From positions 6,105,501 to 6,169,500 of the forward strand of contig JARHVA010000157.1 in assembly GCA_037957365.1 (NCBI GenBank): 64,000 bases of DNA, given 5' to 3'. The notes under the pieces are model-generated. The model was given only the letters and a program-made list of their open reading frames with translations. It ran no database searches and was not told the DNA's origin. Origin of the DNA: Torreya grandis (lineage: Eukaryota; Streptophyta; Pinopsida; Cupressales; Taxaceae). Of the stretch, positions 32,919 through 45,399 are shown in pieces; within the stretch, counting starts at the first letter, position 1; each line of letters starts with the position of its first letter. A program made the position numbers and the translations under genes.

Positions 32919-34776
32919 TTTAATGTACCTCATGGGAAAATGGGTGATTTTAATGGCCAATTGACATATGATTACTTGATAAAACTGAGATCCATCCTAA
33001 TGGAATAACAAGGTATTCATCCTTAGATGCATATGGATTATGAGATCATGGATACTCTTATTTGAATCAAGACCATGATGCTACTCATGGTATGTTGGGA
33101 GATTTTTGGGTGTTAGTAAAGACATACCCTGGTATTAACTCTTAAGACCATGACAAAGACCCTTTATTAACATTTGATATGTTGCTTACTAGACAATATG
33201 ATTATTCTAATATGATGGTTATGATTTTATAGTGGTGATGATTTCAAGGGTAAGTAGAGTATAGAAATGATGAAGTACTGATTTAACAATGCTTAAATTA
33301 TTACCATATGCTATAATTGCATCCATACTTGTGTTAGATGCTATATTGATCTCACTCCATGATCTTGTGAATGCTTGGATATGCTGATTTTATTTAGTGT
33401 AATTGAGTGCTCTAACATGTTTAATGTTTCAAGCCTTGACTAATAGGATAAATGAATTTCATGGGTGACATGAGTGTGTAAGAACAAGTCATTACCAAGG
33501 AAAGCACATGGATTAAACTAGGCATTTTCACATCATGTGTAACCCCATCTCAGACCCATAACTTGTCTTGAATCTTATTCGATCCTAGTGGGATGTTGTA
33601 ACTACCATTTAACCCTCTCTTTACCCTTAGCATGCTAAAATCTAATTGCATCACTGATTGAGTTGGTGTAACCACCTAGCATCTTATCAGATTTAATAAA
33701 TTAGGAGTAGGTAGACCAACATATAGATTGCCCTAGATTATTTCTAATTTATTTATTATTATCTTACTAAGATGTAAGTAGGAGGTCGACTAACCTTTAA
33801 AGCAAAGGTGTTTAGTTCCAAGACAATAAAGAGGAAGAGACACTTATTACCCTCAGATTGGTAGGGTAGGGAGGAAAACACACCCATTTGAGGAAGGCAG
33901 GTCTCTTAGAGAGGAATTTTTTTGGGCTATTTTATTTTGGTAATCTAGAGGAAGGGAGAAAGAAGATCCTGGAGAGGGAGATCCTTGACTACTAGATAAC
34001 TTGAGGAAAGAATCCAAGAAAAATATGAGTCAATTGGTAGGCTTCCTTATGACTTGTATATTACGTTGTTTAATTGAATTAAGTTTGTGTGATACTTATT
34101 TGAATTACTAAGTTTAGGAAAAGTAAGGCCACTTGGATTGATTCTTTCCTTTTTCTTGTCTTCCCATGGATATGCATTGCTCACCATGTAGTTTTTTGCT
34201 TTTCTATGGAAATTTCAAGTGGAGATAGTCCTCCTTGGTAGATGCTACTGCTAGCACTTTTGCTTGCATGAGATTAGAGAGTTTCTTGTTGTCTAATATT
34301 GAATAGTGCATTGAAGGTTATACTTATCATGATGGAATATTGTTTAGGTCCTCTCATGTTGGACATGATGGTAAAATGCCTAAACCCTCCCATGACTAGC
34401 ATAATGAACCATAAGCTGTTGGTTGAATGACTGTTGCTCAAATCCTTATGTTTTTCATGTTGTGCTTGTATGATTGATAGAATTGATTCAAGTTGGTTTC
34501 CTCTTTAATTATAAGATGTTTGTATTGTTACCTTGTGAGTAGTTCATTTCCCTAACCCTAAGATACCTTAATTGCCTTGCACCATGATGTGAACATGCCC
34601 AAAATTGGGAATCTTGAGCTTAGGGTTGCCTAAAGTATAAGCTTGATGATGGAAATAGGTTAGGAGGTGAACCCTCCTTCAGTTGGCCTATTATTGTATG
34701 GATTAAAGTGGAGATCAATGAATTATAGCAGATTGTAATCTACTATTTATTTTGGCCTAATTAAGTACCTTAAATA

Positions 34777-34779
<3 letters not shown>

Positions 34780-34835
<56 letters not shown>
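34780..34835. repeat. (TA)28 microsatellite in element B 3' LTR
   Basis: An uninterrupted TA run of 56 bases. The homologous place in the 5' LTR (about 18007-18015) has only a short TATATATAT, so this is an expansion after insertion. Confidence 0.95.
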
Positions 34836-34838
<3 letters not shown>

Positions 34839-36548
34839 AATGTCTGATCTATTGCTATGTAAATTCTAGCTTAATCTACTTATAATAATCTGTTCTTATG
34901 TTGAACTTATTATGATGGACACATCAATATAATAAGGAGACTTGAACTAGTATGTCCTTACCAATACTAGAGATATAGTTATATGTTCAGCTTGTATAAA
35001 TCTTGTTATGGTTAATCCTATCATGAGTGGCCTAATATGCAAGGTAGGATCTTAAAATAGCTTTTTGAGTTTTTATTTTGAAGGTAATAATAGGTTTTGA
35101 CTAAAGAACTTCTTGGAAAAAATTGTCAGTGTGAATAACAACTTTTTAGGCCTATAGGACCCTATTCCCAACATGACAATATGTTTTCTTGGTTAATTTA
35201 TTATATGATCAACTTACTAATCACAATAATGTGGTCTTTGTCATATTTTTTTATGGTCTAGCTTCAGTGTTTAAGCCTATCAAAGTATGTAAAGAAATGA
35301 AATGGAACAACTGAGTGATTATTATTGGAAATAATAATGACTTGATTATATAATCTTTTATCGACTACCCCCTTTTGGAGAACACATATTTGTGATAGAG
35401 CACATTTAGAAAAGAATTATGTAAGACTATGCCTTAGATTTACATGTAAAGTTTTTTCCTTGATGGATTAGTAATCTAATGATATTTTTAATTGTTCTGG
35501 TCATATAAGACCACCTATTGTTGAGTTTTTGATGGAGATAATACTATGTTTTATTTGTTTAGGATTTTATGTTTTTGGGTTTGTATGAGCCCTTTAATAA
35601 AATAAGAAGGCTTCATGAATGATCTAATGTTGAGGATTTAAGCCTATTGAATATGTATGATCACTCAAATTATCCAATCTTGATTGATGAAATATAACTA
35701 ATACGTGCTTATGTATGTGACCATCAAATGAATAGATAAGTTGGCTTTAGCAAATATATAATCCTAGAAGCAATAGAGCTAGTTGTAATGTAACTACCTT
35801 TAGACCTTGATCCCATATTTTATTTTAGGCTAAACCAATTAGAGTTTGGCTTAGGGTTGATGCATCAATTTATACCTTGCATCAACAACATAATTACCTT
35901 ATTAGTTTGGATTTAATCACTTTCAATCCTTCATTTTAACCATTTATATTCTATCTCACCCATGTTGTTCTATGCATTATGTTAGCATGCTAGTTAGCTC
36001 TCAAGCTCAATCATCCTTCCCTTGGATGATTTATCATTAGTAAAAAATATTTCCTTAATCAAATTCATAACCTTAACTTGATTGTGGTCTTAGGCTTCAA
36101 AGCCCTAAGGAGCCTTCACATGGAAGCATTCCATGCCATCAGACCTCGATGACTAAATCCATTATCTAGTCTAAGCTTTAAGCCTCGAAAATCTCATGTT
36201 GAAGTGACACATGTCACTATCATTTCACTCAAATAATTCCATATCTTATCCCTTTTTTGAAAGTTGGTTGATATCCCTTAACTTTAAAATCACCATGATA
36301 ATGTTAGATGGCATAATTGAGAGTTAGTAGGGGGCTTGGTGAGAGATCTCTTGATTCTTAGAACATTAAGTGTCATGATGATTCCACACAACACCATCAT
36401 GGGAAAGAAGGGTTGGTAGGACCATGGTGAGAAATTTGATCCTTGAGCACCAAAACATTGAGATTGAGCTACATGGATCCATCTCATACATTCAGTCCTA
36501 AAAATAATTTTGATTAGTTGAGGGATCTTAATTTGGCAAATTGTGATG

Positions 36549-36570
36549 ATCATACCACATGGCATGATCC
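36549..36570. repeat. GATCATNCCA palindrome, element B 3' LTR
   Basis: GATCATACCA-CA-TGGCATGATC has arms matching at 9 of 10 positions. It is the counterpart of the perfect palindrome at 19741-19762 in the 5' LTR, although the central bases differ. Confidence 0.75.
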
Positions 36571-37148
36571 AACACTTAGGAGCCCAATGGACATAGTCTA
36601 TGGAGTTGGGGAATCCTAAATACACCAATGGGCTAAGTGCCTGAGATGCTTCTAAGTGGTAGCATATTGGCACTCAAAAACCTAGAGAGGTAGGGATGAT
36701 GAAATCACAATCCAAGGGCCTAAAATCATGCCAAGTGGCATGATCAAAACCCATGGGAAGTCTCGATGGGAGAAGAAACATGGGAGGATTCCCGAATGGC
36801 CACATGGAGTTTGACTTAACTAGTAGGGGCTGAGGTTGAAATTGATGAATGTTAAGCCATAACAAACATCCTGGTCAAGATTGAATTATGTAATTTGATC
36901 CCTTGGACTATGATAGTGATCAAGGAATCTTATGAATGAATAGAATAATCATTGATGAATGTTATGGATGAATACTATAGACAAGGCTCCTCAATATTTT
37001 GGAAAAGTGTAGTAGATGAAGACACATATTTATTGATGACACTTGATGGTTAAAATAAGGTTAGCCATTTAACAAAAAAATATGTATGTTTCAGTCTACA
37101 TTAGGAATTTACTTAGTTTTTATGTCCATGTGGAAAATGGTCATGATA

Positions 37149-39445
37149 ATGTTAAAATGGGAAAATACCAAAGAGAAATAACTTTTGAAATCAAACATGC
37201 AGGGCTATGGCTACAACTATGAAACTCAATATATGGCTATGTGAGGTCACTATAAATCAGGAATAGGGATTTAAATTTACCCAGGACAAGGCCACACTAT
37301 GTGGATGAGGCCATCATATGCTAGTATTTTTAGGGCACCAATGTTTTGTAGGGTTTTAACTCTCTATTTAAATTTGGATTGGTGCACCTTCATCTATATG
37401 TAATGTGTGTGTGTGATCAGATCTATTTGATTCATTACAGAAGCCACTATATGCCTTATTTTTCACTTAGAACCCTAACTTAATAAACAATGCAAGATAA
37501 ACATATTAAATGGGAAAAATTAGTTAGTGGCCAAAGTTGTGCTTGACCTCAACACTCCTTTTGTTGAGTATTGCCTACATACCTCAGGGATATGATGATG
37601 TGTGTGAAATACTGGTGTAATACTATGTGTTGGTGCAATCCAAGCTAAATTATATGCTTTAAAAATGTCTTGTGATCTTGGAGGTGTATTTAGACTTAGC
37701 TCATAGAAACTTAGGATATATGGACTCAGAATAGGGAAAAATAGGTGTTTCCCTTTGAATGTATAGTTATAATAATTTTGGTGTTTTCAATATAGAAGCC
37801 TCTTGCCATCTAGTGAAAAAATGAATAGAAGATATGATTATATAGTAGATTTAATTGAGATGGGACTTATGAAACATGTGGGATGACCTATTAGGAAAAT
37901 TTTAATTTGAACAATTAGTCATTATTTGGTGGGAGAATGAAACTGATAGATTCATAGATTACCAATGAGTAGGACTGTCTTGAAGGAACAACCTTGTTTG
38001 AGGAGCAAAGATAACTAGTCTAAAGTGTGAATCATTCAAGGGATGATCTTAGGATATTTGGAATGAGGAATAATAACATCATGTATTAGAGTTGATTAAG
38101 GGAAAGGTTTATCCACCTAGAAGTAGAGGATTATCTATTTGAAATAATATAGTTGAACATAGGCTAAGTGTGTAAAAGGAGGTGGTCATAAATGCATTAT
38201 TTTATCATTAAATGTTAATTTATGTGTTTATGTTTACCTCCATTTTTTTATAATAATTCATCAAATTGAAACTACTAGACTAAAAGGAAAAAAATTATAT
38301 TTAAACTTACCTATGAATAACATACTTGAATGTAGGACACATGCTAAATTGTGTTTCATGCAAACCTACAATAAAACATGTATAAATCAGTCTTTACTTA
38401 GGATGAAAATCTGAAATTAAATATAAGAAAATTATATATCCAACAACAATGAATGACTACACCTATTTGGGTATCCGAACCATTGCATTTGCTAGTTCAA
38501 AATAGGTGACTATATAGGGTAGAACCCTTGGATATTTCTTCATTGAAACACTTAGATTGGATTGTGCATGCCCCAATCCTCATTAAAATGAGAGCATGAT
38601 TAAGAACTCAAGATGTGATTGAATCCATCATTACATACTCAAGGTAGTTAGGTATATTAGAAGTTTTGTATGAATTCCAAAAGATCATTTTGGTGCAAAA
38701 AAGTGAATCAACATTTGTAGACAAAATAAGATTCATTTGTAGTGCAAAATTAGTGTAAATTAGCATGATTTGAGTCTAGGGTATACAACATAAAGAATGA
38801 CATGGTTTGCCATTCCTTCTATGAAAAATGCTGTAAAATTGATCAAGAAAGTGATCATGTGTCATGCACATGCCCCTAATATGATATATAAGTATATTTA
38901 TTCTAATAATTGAGTAATACCAACTGAATTTATGAGTAAAGTTATGTAAAATTTTGGAACACATGGGATGAATGATGCCCAAATCTAATAAATTTTTTGT
39001 GATAACATGTGTATCAATCTAAAAACTACTTCTGAGTACCTATTGAAAATTATTCTATAGATAGAGTGAAATTATGAGAATTTTGAAAATTATCATTTCT
39101 AGCTATTGGGATGACATTGCACTTTTTTGGACCAACTTAGCTTGCATTATTGTCTAAATAGAATGATGTTGTTTGAAACTACTATATGAGTATAAATTGG
39201 GTATGAACTATGTTCAAATGAACAAAATTTGTCTTTTCTTATCTATGTAATGGACTATTTCAGCTTAGTATCTAAGACACACCACTGTGTATGGCTATTT
39301 TTTGTGGTGAGTTGTGAATCATGTGTAATAACTTATCTCAAAATGAAAAGTTATGTGAATGATGTTATATAAAATATTGAAATATAGAGTAAAAATGGTA
39401 ATATTAGAGATCATCATGTCGTATTGATTATATGAACAAAATAGT
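37149..39445. other. Sequence between elements B and D, unidentified
   Basis: About 2.3 kb of AT-rich sequence with no credible gene. An approximately 80-bp piece at 38155-38235 is similar to 55515-55595 (AGGTGGTCAYAARTGCATTA and ATTTATGTGT landmarks), so part of it is repetitive. Confidence 0.5.
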
Positions 39446-42400
39446 TGTTACATATGCTCCACTCTAATAAAAAATACTTTGACTATATTGGTTTATTTTA
39501 CCATTAAATATTGTAGACTGGTGTTTTATTACCAATGTGGTTAGTTATATGATGGTGTAAAAATTATAAACACAAATTTACATCATTTTAGTGATTATGA
39601 AAATTATATGCCATTTTTTTATTTCTTATTTTAAATATAAATACAACAATTCATTTAATGTACTATTCAATATTAGTATTTTTTAGTTATTTATGATTAT
39701 AATGGACTAACTACCCTCTTTATTTAAGTGAGGTGGATGTAGGATATCCTATCCATTACCTCTCAATGGAATCCTTATAGAGGGAATCATAAGGTAGAGG
39801 GAAAAATATCATGACAGTTGGGGGTAGAAAGAGTGAATCTAGAACAATCACATACCCACATAAATTATTTGATTTTCATGATAATTGTGTTGTGTGCTTT
39901 CAATTCAAATAGTTTGTGATTATGGTATTGCTTACATGATTACATTTAATTTTGCTTGCTAAGTCTATTCTTGTATTGTTTGGATACTTGTTGAGCTATA
40001 TGCTTACATTTCTTGTTTAAGTAGATATTGGTTTTATAATGTTCTATTTGAGATGCATTACAACATATATCTCTTTAATATTTGTGTAGATTACTTGTGA
40101 CTCAGATGGTCTATGCATCATAGTTCTGTTTGCATAGTCATTTTTTTACTTGCTCACAAAGTCTTATCTTAGTATTGTTCACATATTCATGTTTTTATAT
40201 GTAAAACTTTAAAGTATATATTTATATATATTCTAAGTGATGAGGGTTGGAGGGTCTCTCACCTATTTTATTCAATGAAAGAAACAATATTAGAAAACCA
40301 CCTTGAGCACATCAAATTGCAACATCAAAATATGGTAAGATGTGGATACAACCATAAAGACCACATAAATGAAAAGAAAGCCTAAAAAAATTCAACCCAA
40401 AGAGCACTCGAGTTGCCTCAAGAAAACCCAACCCCATTGGCACCCAAACCCATTTGCCCAAGCACAAAACCAAAGACCCAAAACAAAGTCCAATGCCTGG
40501 CCAAATCCAACCATCCCAAACCACCAACCTCACAACCCATATGATCTTACCTTACTCTTAATTTTCTAAGGGTGAAGTGTAATGCAAGGAGAATTGGGGG
40601 TTTTGATGATCCTTCCTTTTCTCTTCTTATAAACAATTATCCAAATCCTTTTTATCTCTAGATTCTCCCAAGTCTTGGCTAGTAGAGATGCATAAATCAA
40701 ATTGTGTTCCCCTAGGAGCACAAGTAGCCTATAAATCCTTCATAATAGAGATATTTGGGTTGTTTATAGGATTAAAAATCTCATCTTAAGACTCGAGGGC
40801 CTTGTGACTAGTTATTGAAATAGGAATCGCCTCTTTTCTTACCTATGGATTTGAATTACTAACCTCATCAGTTGAAAGATGACTGGTAATGACATATTTA
40901 CACCATGAAGTATTATATCAAAATGCCTATGATAATGGAATGGTACCCCCTCATAGCCAAGGGTTTGAAACCAACATCATTCCTTGAATTTTAATTCAAT
41001 AACATATGGGAGGTCAATTTTAAAGTATATTAGTAATGTGAATTTCTTTATTTTAAACCCTATATTATTAATGCTAAAATGAATAAATATTTTATAGGAG
41101 TGATTTGAGTTATTAACCACCATGGGCGGTATACATTTCACAACTCTTTAGATATAAAGGAAACATTTGTAGGAGGGAACAAATTAAAAAAAATTAAATA
41201 ATGACTATCTAAATGTAAATAAATGAATAATTAAGTCAATCCATGCATATGACAAGTCAAAAGGCTCATTATTATTATAAAATGAAAAGTAGGAAGAATC
41301 TAGGGTTTTAATATTATAACTCAGGTTTTGAGGATTTTATTTTGTTTTTAGAAACCATATGAGATGTTTTAGCAAAGTTATATTTGAAACTTGGTGTTGG
41401 AATTGACCAGCTGGTAATGCATATATTTGGCAGTCTTTGATTACTATTAGAAGAGAACTAGTTCACTATAAAAATAATGACATGCAATAATAAAGTTGAA
41501 GAAAATGGTGATAAAATAAAATAAAGCAAGGAGATGAACATGGATTTTTTTAAGGAAGAAGAAGGTAGTTGGGATACTATTGCTCAAGGAAAAATTGATT
41601 GCCATTCCTCATATCTAGGAAAGTAACTATGTGGAATTATCATGAGTTAGAATATATTAAATGGTGGTTTGTTTATTTGTACTTGTTAATTAAAATTGAT
41701 TATTTACATCAAATATGCAAAAATAGAATATGATTTTAAACCATTTTAAATAAAAGGGTTTTTATTATATGGGTATGTAGTTAATTAGAGGATGTAGTTT
41801 TTGTTACTACCCTTGTGCTTAAAGCATCATATATTGAGTTGTTACCATGAAACCCTTTTTCTTTGTAAAAATACCCAAAGCTTGATTGATATGAGAATTA
41901 ACAGTCACATTACCTTCCTTGGAGTTGATTGTTTGTTTAATATTATGGTTATTAAATTATAGATAAAACTTTGCACCCATATGGACTTGGGGGTGAGAGT
42001 TAGATCTCACCTAGAGGCCCATAGGGGTGATATTTAGGCTAAAGCAATTATGAGTTATAAGAGTTTGATATTCATATTAAAATATCCTTTATTTTGGTTA
42101 AGTCTTTAATGATTGTAATTTGAGTTACAATCTTGTTTTAAAGTAGCTATACTATTATATGTTGTTGGTTATGAGCTAAAAAATACTATAGACTTGTCTT
42201 GTTTAGTGGCCATGTTACTATAAAATGACATAAGTAAATGGAAGACCCTTATTTTGAAATTTTGTAACTTGTCATTGTGATTTCAAGCCAAAGTTTTCTA
42301 GTTTACATATATGAGTGATGTCATATTAGATAGAGGTTTTCTTGATTAGTTTTTGATGTCTACATTACCATTATATACCCCTTCATGATGGGAAGGGCCA

Positions 42401-42940
42401 CTCCTAGTGGGGAGGTGTGCGGGGGATTATTGGTCTGTGGTTGGAGGTAAATCATCCTAATTATGCTCTCCCTCCTTACAAGTTATAAAAACTAATAATA
42501 GTTGCTTACTCATGGCTTTTCAAGCTCTAATTGCTCACAAATATATTGCACATTTGATGTATTTATCTATTTACTATTTAGCAGTGATTGATGACTGTAT
42601 TATATTCTGATGTAGATTTGTACTGCATTAAACAAAATAGGTTGTGATTAAATTTATTTTATGAAAATAAGCCTTATTTTATTTTTAGTTGACATTGATT
42701 TCTTTAGTGTTGTACCTATATTTTTGGTTTGCTGAAACTATACAACTGAGAGTTATTTATTGCTCATATTTGTACCATACTATTTAATCCCTAAGAGGGT
42801 AGATTTATATTTAACACATGATTCAGTGGAATCTAATTATATTTTATTTATTAATTTATATGGCATTGGTTTATGGCTGAATATTAATTGAAATAAGGTT
42901 AAACCTATTAATCATAAAATAGTAATGACCCTAAATGTAA
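39446..42940 (+). repeat. Element D 5' LTR (about 3.5 kb)
   Basis: Starts TGTTACATATGCTCCACTC. Compared with the 3' LTR it has a 799-bp insertion (40220-41018) and lacks about 1.2 kb that the 3' LTR has at 50650-51830. The rest aligns with many substitutions. Confidence 0.8.
40208..41030. mobile_element. 799-bp insertion in element D 5' LTR with 12-bp target duplication
   Basis: TTTAAAGTATAT stands at 40208-40219 and again at 41019-41030, flanking 799 bp. The 3' LTR has the empty site (ATTTAAAGCATATTAGTAAC near 49378). The insert lacks terminal inverted repeats and a clear poly-A tail. A long exact target duplication without inverted repeats suggests a retroposed sequence (LINE or SINE type), but no protein motif supports it. 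The frames at 40312-40533 (minus) and 40369-40569 (plus) are not recognised. Confidence 0.7.
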
Positions 42941-42942
42941 AA

Positions 42943-42955
42943 AAAAATGAGAGCA
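42943..42955 (+). promoter_or_regulatory. Element D primer-binding site, decayed tRNA-Met type
   Basis: AAAAATGAGAGCA aligns with TGGTATCAGAGCA; the last nine bases match with one change. It lies right after the end of LTR homology. Position makes it convincing; sequence alone would not. Confidence 0.55.
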
Positions 42956-43149
42956 TATGTTTAAATTTTGTAACCTAATGAGTCCACTACACTGACCTAC
43001 CTTATCCTTATTTGTAGTAGGATAAAATGTTTCATGCAAGGACAAAGGTGGAAGGGAATGATTCCAATCATGATTAGTAACCAAAAACAAACATGTTAGT
43101 GATAAAGTAAGCTAGTAAGCTTGATCAAATCCTTGCAATATTGAATAAA

Positions 43150-43720
43150 ACACAATACATAAAAACAAATTGGGAATAGGAAGTACATGGGCATAAAAAT
43201 GAGGAAGAGCAAGAGGAAAAACATAATGAGCAAGAAAAGGATCAAGAACAAGAGCATGCTAAATATAATAAAGCTGCAAGAATGCAAGTGGATGCATAAC
43301 GTGCATGTGATATGAAAAAGGTGAACCCACCAAAATTTTATGGAATGGTGCTAGGAGATGGGGTTGATGGGTGATTCAATGAAATGGATAAATATCTAAA
43401 AATATGAAATTATTTCAAAATCTAAAATTACTTTGAAGTGACAAAATTGGTATGGGGAGCATATGAATTGGCTAGTGAAACAACTTGTTGGGCCAAAAAG
43501 AAAATGGAAATGGGCCTTGAATCTACTAGTACCACATGGGGGGAGTTTGTAACATTGTTTAGAGATGATGGTTAGCATAACTCTACTTTGATTAGAAACT
43601 AATAAATTTTCAAAATCTAAAGCAAGGGGAGCTATCAATAACAAAATATTAGGAGTAGTTTACAAAAATTATCAAATATGTTCCTCGATACCAAAAAGAT
43701 AAACATTTATATATTTAAAA
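43150..43720 (+). pseudogene. gag: Element D gag core, decayed
   Basis: After a basic, Glu/Lys-rich start, a frame reads VNPPKFYGMVLGDGVDG, then MDKYLKI, TKLVWGAYELASETTCWAKK, TWGEFVTLFRDDG and, after a frameshift, NFQNLKQGELSITKY and FTKIIKYVPRYQKD. These are the blocks of the plant Gypsy gag domain in the right order (PPxFxG, LxxxAxxWW, TWxxFxxxF, QGxxSVxxY, VP). Several stops interrupt it. The T-to-G and frame changes, not the order, make it non-functional. The minus-strand frame at 43396-43644 is a shadow of it. Confidence 0.8.
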
Positions 43721-44019
43721 GCTCATCATGGGTTTGAATCCAAAAATTAGATTCAAAGTGGATGTGATATCAAGTATTTGAGAAGGCTGTCAAGTGGGAA
43801 CAATGGCTTAAATCACTTGAAAAAGTCAAAGATAAACATTAGAAGAAGTTTGGTGGTCTGAAGCCTTCTTTCAAAAAGAAGAATTGAAATTTAAATGGGT
43901 ATTACAAAAAAAATTCAATAACATAAATCACAAGTTTAACAATGTGTCAGGAGCAAGGAAACTAGGAAATAGCTTTAGAGACAAATAAAGGAGGTAACTT
44001 GCCTAGAAGAAAAAGACTA

Positions 44020-44075
44020 CCACTAGGATGTTTTACTTATGGAGGAGATCATTATGTAAAAGACTACCCTTAGTG
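44020..44075 (+). pseudogene. Element D gag zinc knuckle, cysteines lost
   Basis: CFTYGGDHYVKDYP (from 44029) is a CCHC knuckle of the form C-x2-C-GG-x-H-x4-C in which the second and last Cys read Tyr. TGT-to-TAT changes of this kind are G-to-A transitions. It cannot bind zinc in the usual way. Confidence 0.75.
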
Positions 44076-44189
44076 GAAAAACTATGAGTAAATTAAAGAA
44101 TCCATCTTCTTCATATTATCAATAGGTGACATTCCAATAGCCGATCCAAACATCAATAAAAAATCATCAAGATGAGTTTCAAATCTCAC

Positions 44190-44520
44190 CAATAGAGGTG
44201 TCAGGGTCTTTATTTGGGCATTTTGTTTCTATTTTGATATATATTGGAGATGTTGAGTGTTTAATTTATCCTAAATTGCTTAATAAACTTCATATAAAAG
44301 CTAAGCATATGTCAAATGCATGGAATGTGCGGTATGGGAATCAATCTAGGGTCAAAATAGATAAGTGCCTAGTGTAAGTAGAGGTGGAATTCCCTGATTT
44401 CATCACCATGGTAGACTTGTTTTCAATTAAACTAGGATCATATGATGTGATATTATGAGTGAATTGGATTTGGAACCACAAGGCAAAGGTACATTATTTT
44501 TATAAAAAATGGGAGTGTGC
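44190..44520 (+). pseudogene. Element D protease region, decayed
   Basis: Reads EVSGSLFGHFVSILIYIGDVECLIYPKLL, interrupted here for display: VSILIYIGD, then ECLIYPKLLNKL, NAWNVRYGNQSRVKIDKCLV, a TAA, VEVEFPDF and LGSYDVIL-stop-VNWIWNHKAKVHYF. The NQ-RV-DKCL, VEFPDF and LGSYDVILG-x-NW blocks are those of plant chromovirus protease. The D-[ST]-G-A active site expected near 44235 is not readable. Confidence 0.72.
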
Positions 44521-44629
44521 TTAGATGATTTGTTGAATCAAACTCAAATTCAGGATGAGAAAAAGGAACTCAAGTTAAGATAAATCTTAACCATAAGTTA
44601 AGGAAGGATCAATGAAAGGGATGCCAAGA

Positions 44630-45310
44630 TTTTATGGTTAAGATAGATGAGGTAGGAGAACCTAAAGAACCTACAATAGAGGATTAACCCTTTATACAAT
44701 AATTTTGAGACATGTTTCTATAAGATCTACTTGGATTGCCTCCCAAAAGAGAATTTGACTTCACAATTGATATCATTATGGGATTCAAAACTCAATCCAA
44801 GGTACCTTAAAAAATGACAACAAACCTTGTGGAATTGAAAGCCCAACTCTAATATATGTTATCTAAAGGACTAATTTGACATAGTGTATCACCTTGGGGA
44901 TCACCTATGTTCATAAAAAATAAGAATTGAATTCTTCATATATGCATAAATGATAGGATTTTGAACAAGGCAACCATCAATAAAAGGTATCCCTTACCCT
45001 AAATTAATGATCTTTTTGATCAAATGTGAGGAGAAATGATATTTTAAAAATTAAACCTAGAGTGAGGTACCCTCAATTAAGGATAATAAAGGAATATATT
45101 CCTAAAGCTAATTTCAAGATGAGGTATGGGCACTATGAATTCATAGTTATACCTTTGGGGTTAACAAATTCACCTCCAACATTCATGAATATTATGAATA
45201 ATGTATTTAGAGATTACCTAGATCAATTTGTGATCATATTCTTAGATAATATTTTGATATTTTTTGAGAATTAAAAAGAGCACTTGTGATATTTGAAACT
45301 GGTGTTACAA
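44630..45310 (+). pseudogene. Element D reverse transcriptase, decayed
   Basis: RNA-dependent DNA polymerase. Blocks in order: LPPKREFDFTIDI, LVELKAQL, SPWGSPMFIKNKN, ICINDRILNKATINKRYPLP, INDLFDQM, YIPKANFKMRYGHYEF, VIPLGLTNSPPTFMNIMN and FVIIFLDNILIF. These are the conserved RT blocks of Ty3/Gypsy elements. The catalytic Y/F-x-D-D reads LDN, losing one Asp. Many stops break the frame; the longest open piece is 45026-45274. Confidence 0.88.
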
Positions 45311-45399
45311 TGATTGTGTAAGCATAAGCTCTACAAGAAATTATCCAAGTGTGTTTTTTAGAAGAAAGTGTGATATTTGGGGCATATCATTTCATCCTA

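Larger units (their letters stand above)
16083..37148 (+). mobile_element. Element B: LARD-like LTR retrotransposon with ~4.25-kb LTRs, no coding capacity seen
   Basis: Two direct repeats of 4258 bp (16083-20340) and 4230 bp (32919-37148) match end to end with many substitutions. A Met-type primer site directly follows the first copy and a G-rich polypurine tract directly precedes the second. These features make them LTRs rather than a segmental duplication. The internal region, after removing nested element C with one TSD copy, is about 8.4 kb. I find no gag, RT or integrase motif in it. This combination (very long LTRs, non-coding interior) is that of large retrotransposon derivatives. The TSD is unclear: ATGCTT precedes the left LTR and ATGTT follows the right. 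Confidence 0.82.
32919..37148 (+). repeat. Element B 3' LTR (4230 bp)
   Basis: Starts TTTAATGTACCTCATGGG (TG decayed to TT) and ends GGTCATGATA (CA decayed to TA), aligning with the 5' LTR. The many substitutions and small indels make this one of the oldest insertions here. An expanded AT microsatellite at 34780-34835 is nearly absent from the other LTR. The minus-strand frames at 36290-36673 and 36674-36865 are not conserved in the other LTR and are not called as genes. Confidence 0.88.

Noticed and set aside
36290..36865. Two adjacent minus-strand open frames (127 and 63 codons) that could look like a gene
   Set aside because: They lie inside the 3' LTR of element B, have no known motif, and the matching part of the 5' LTR (about 19480-20050) does not keep the frame open.
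16083..37148. The 4.2-kb repeats of element B as a segmental duplication
   Set aside because: The primer site directly after the first copy and the polypurine tract directly before the second fit LTRs; similarity ends at those points.
43096..43287. 63-codon very hydrophobic minus-strand frame that looks like a membrane segment
   Set aside because: It is antisense to the Lys/Glu-rich start of element D gag.
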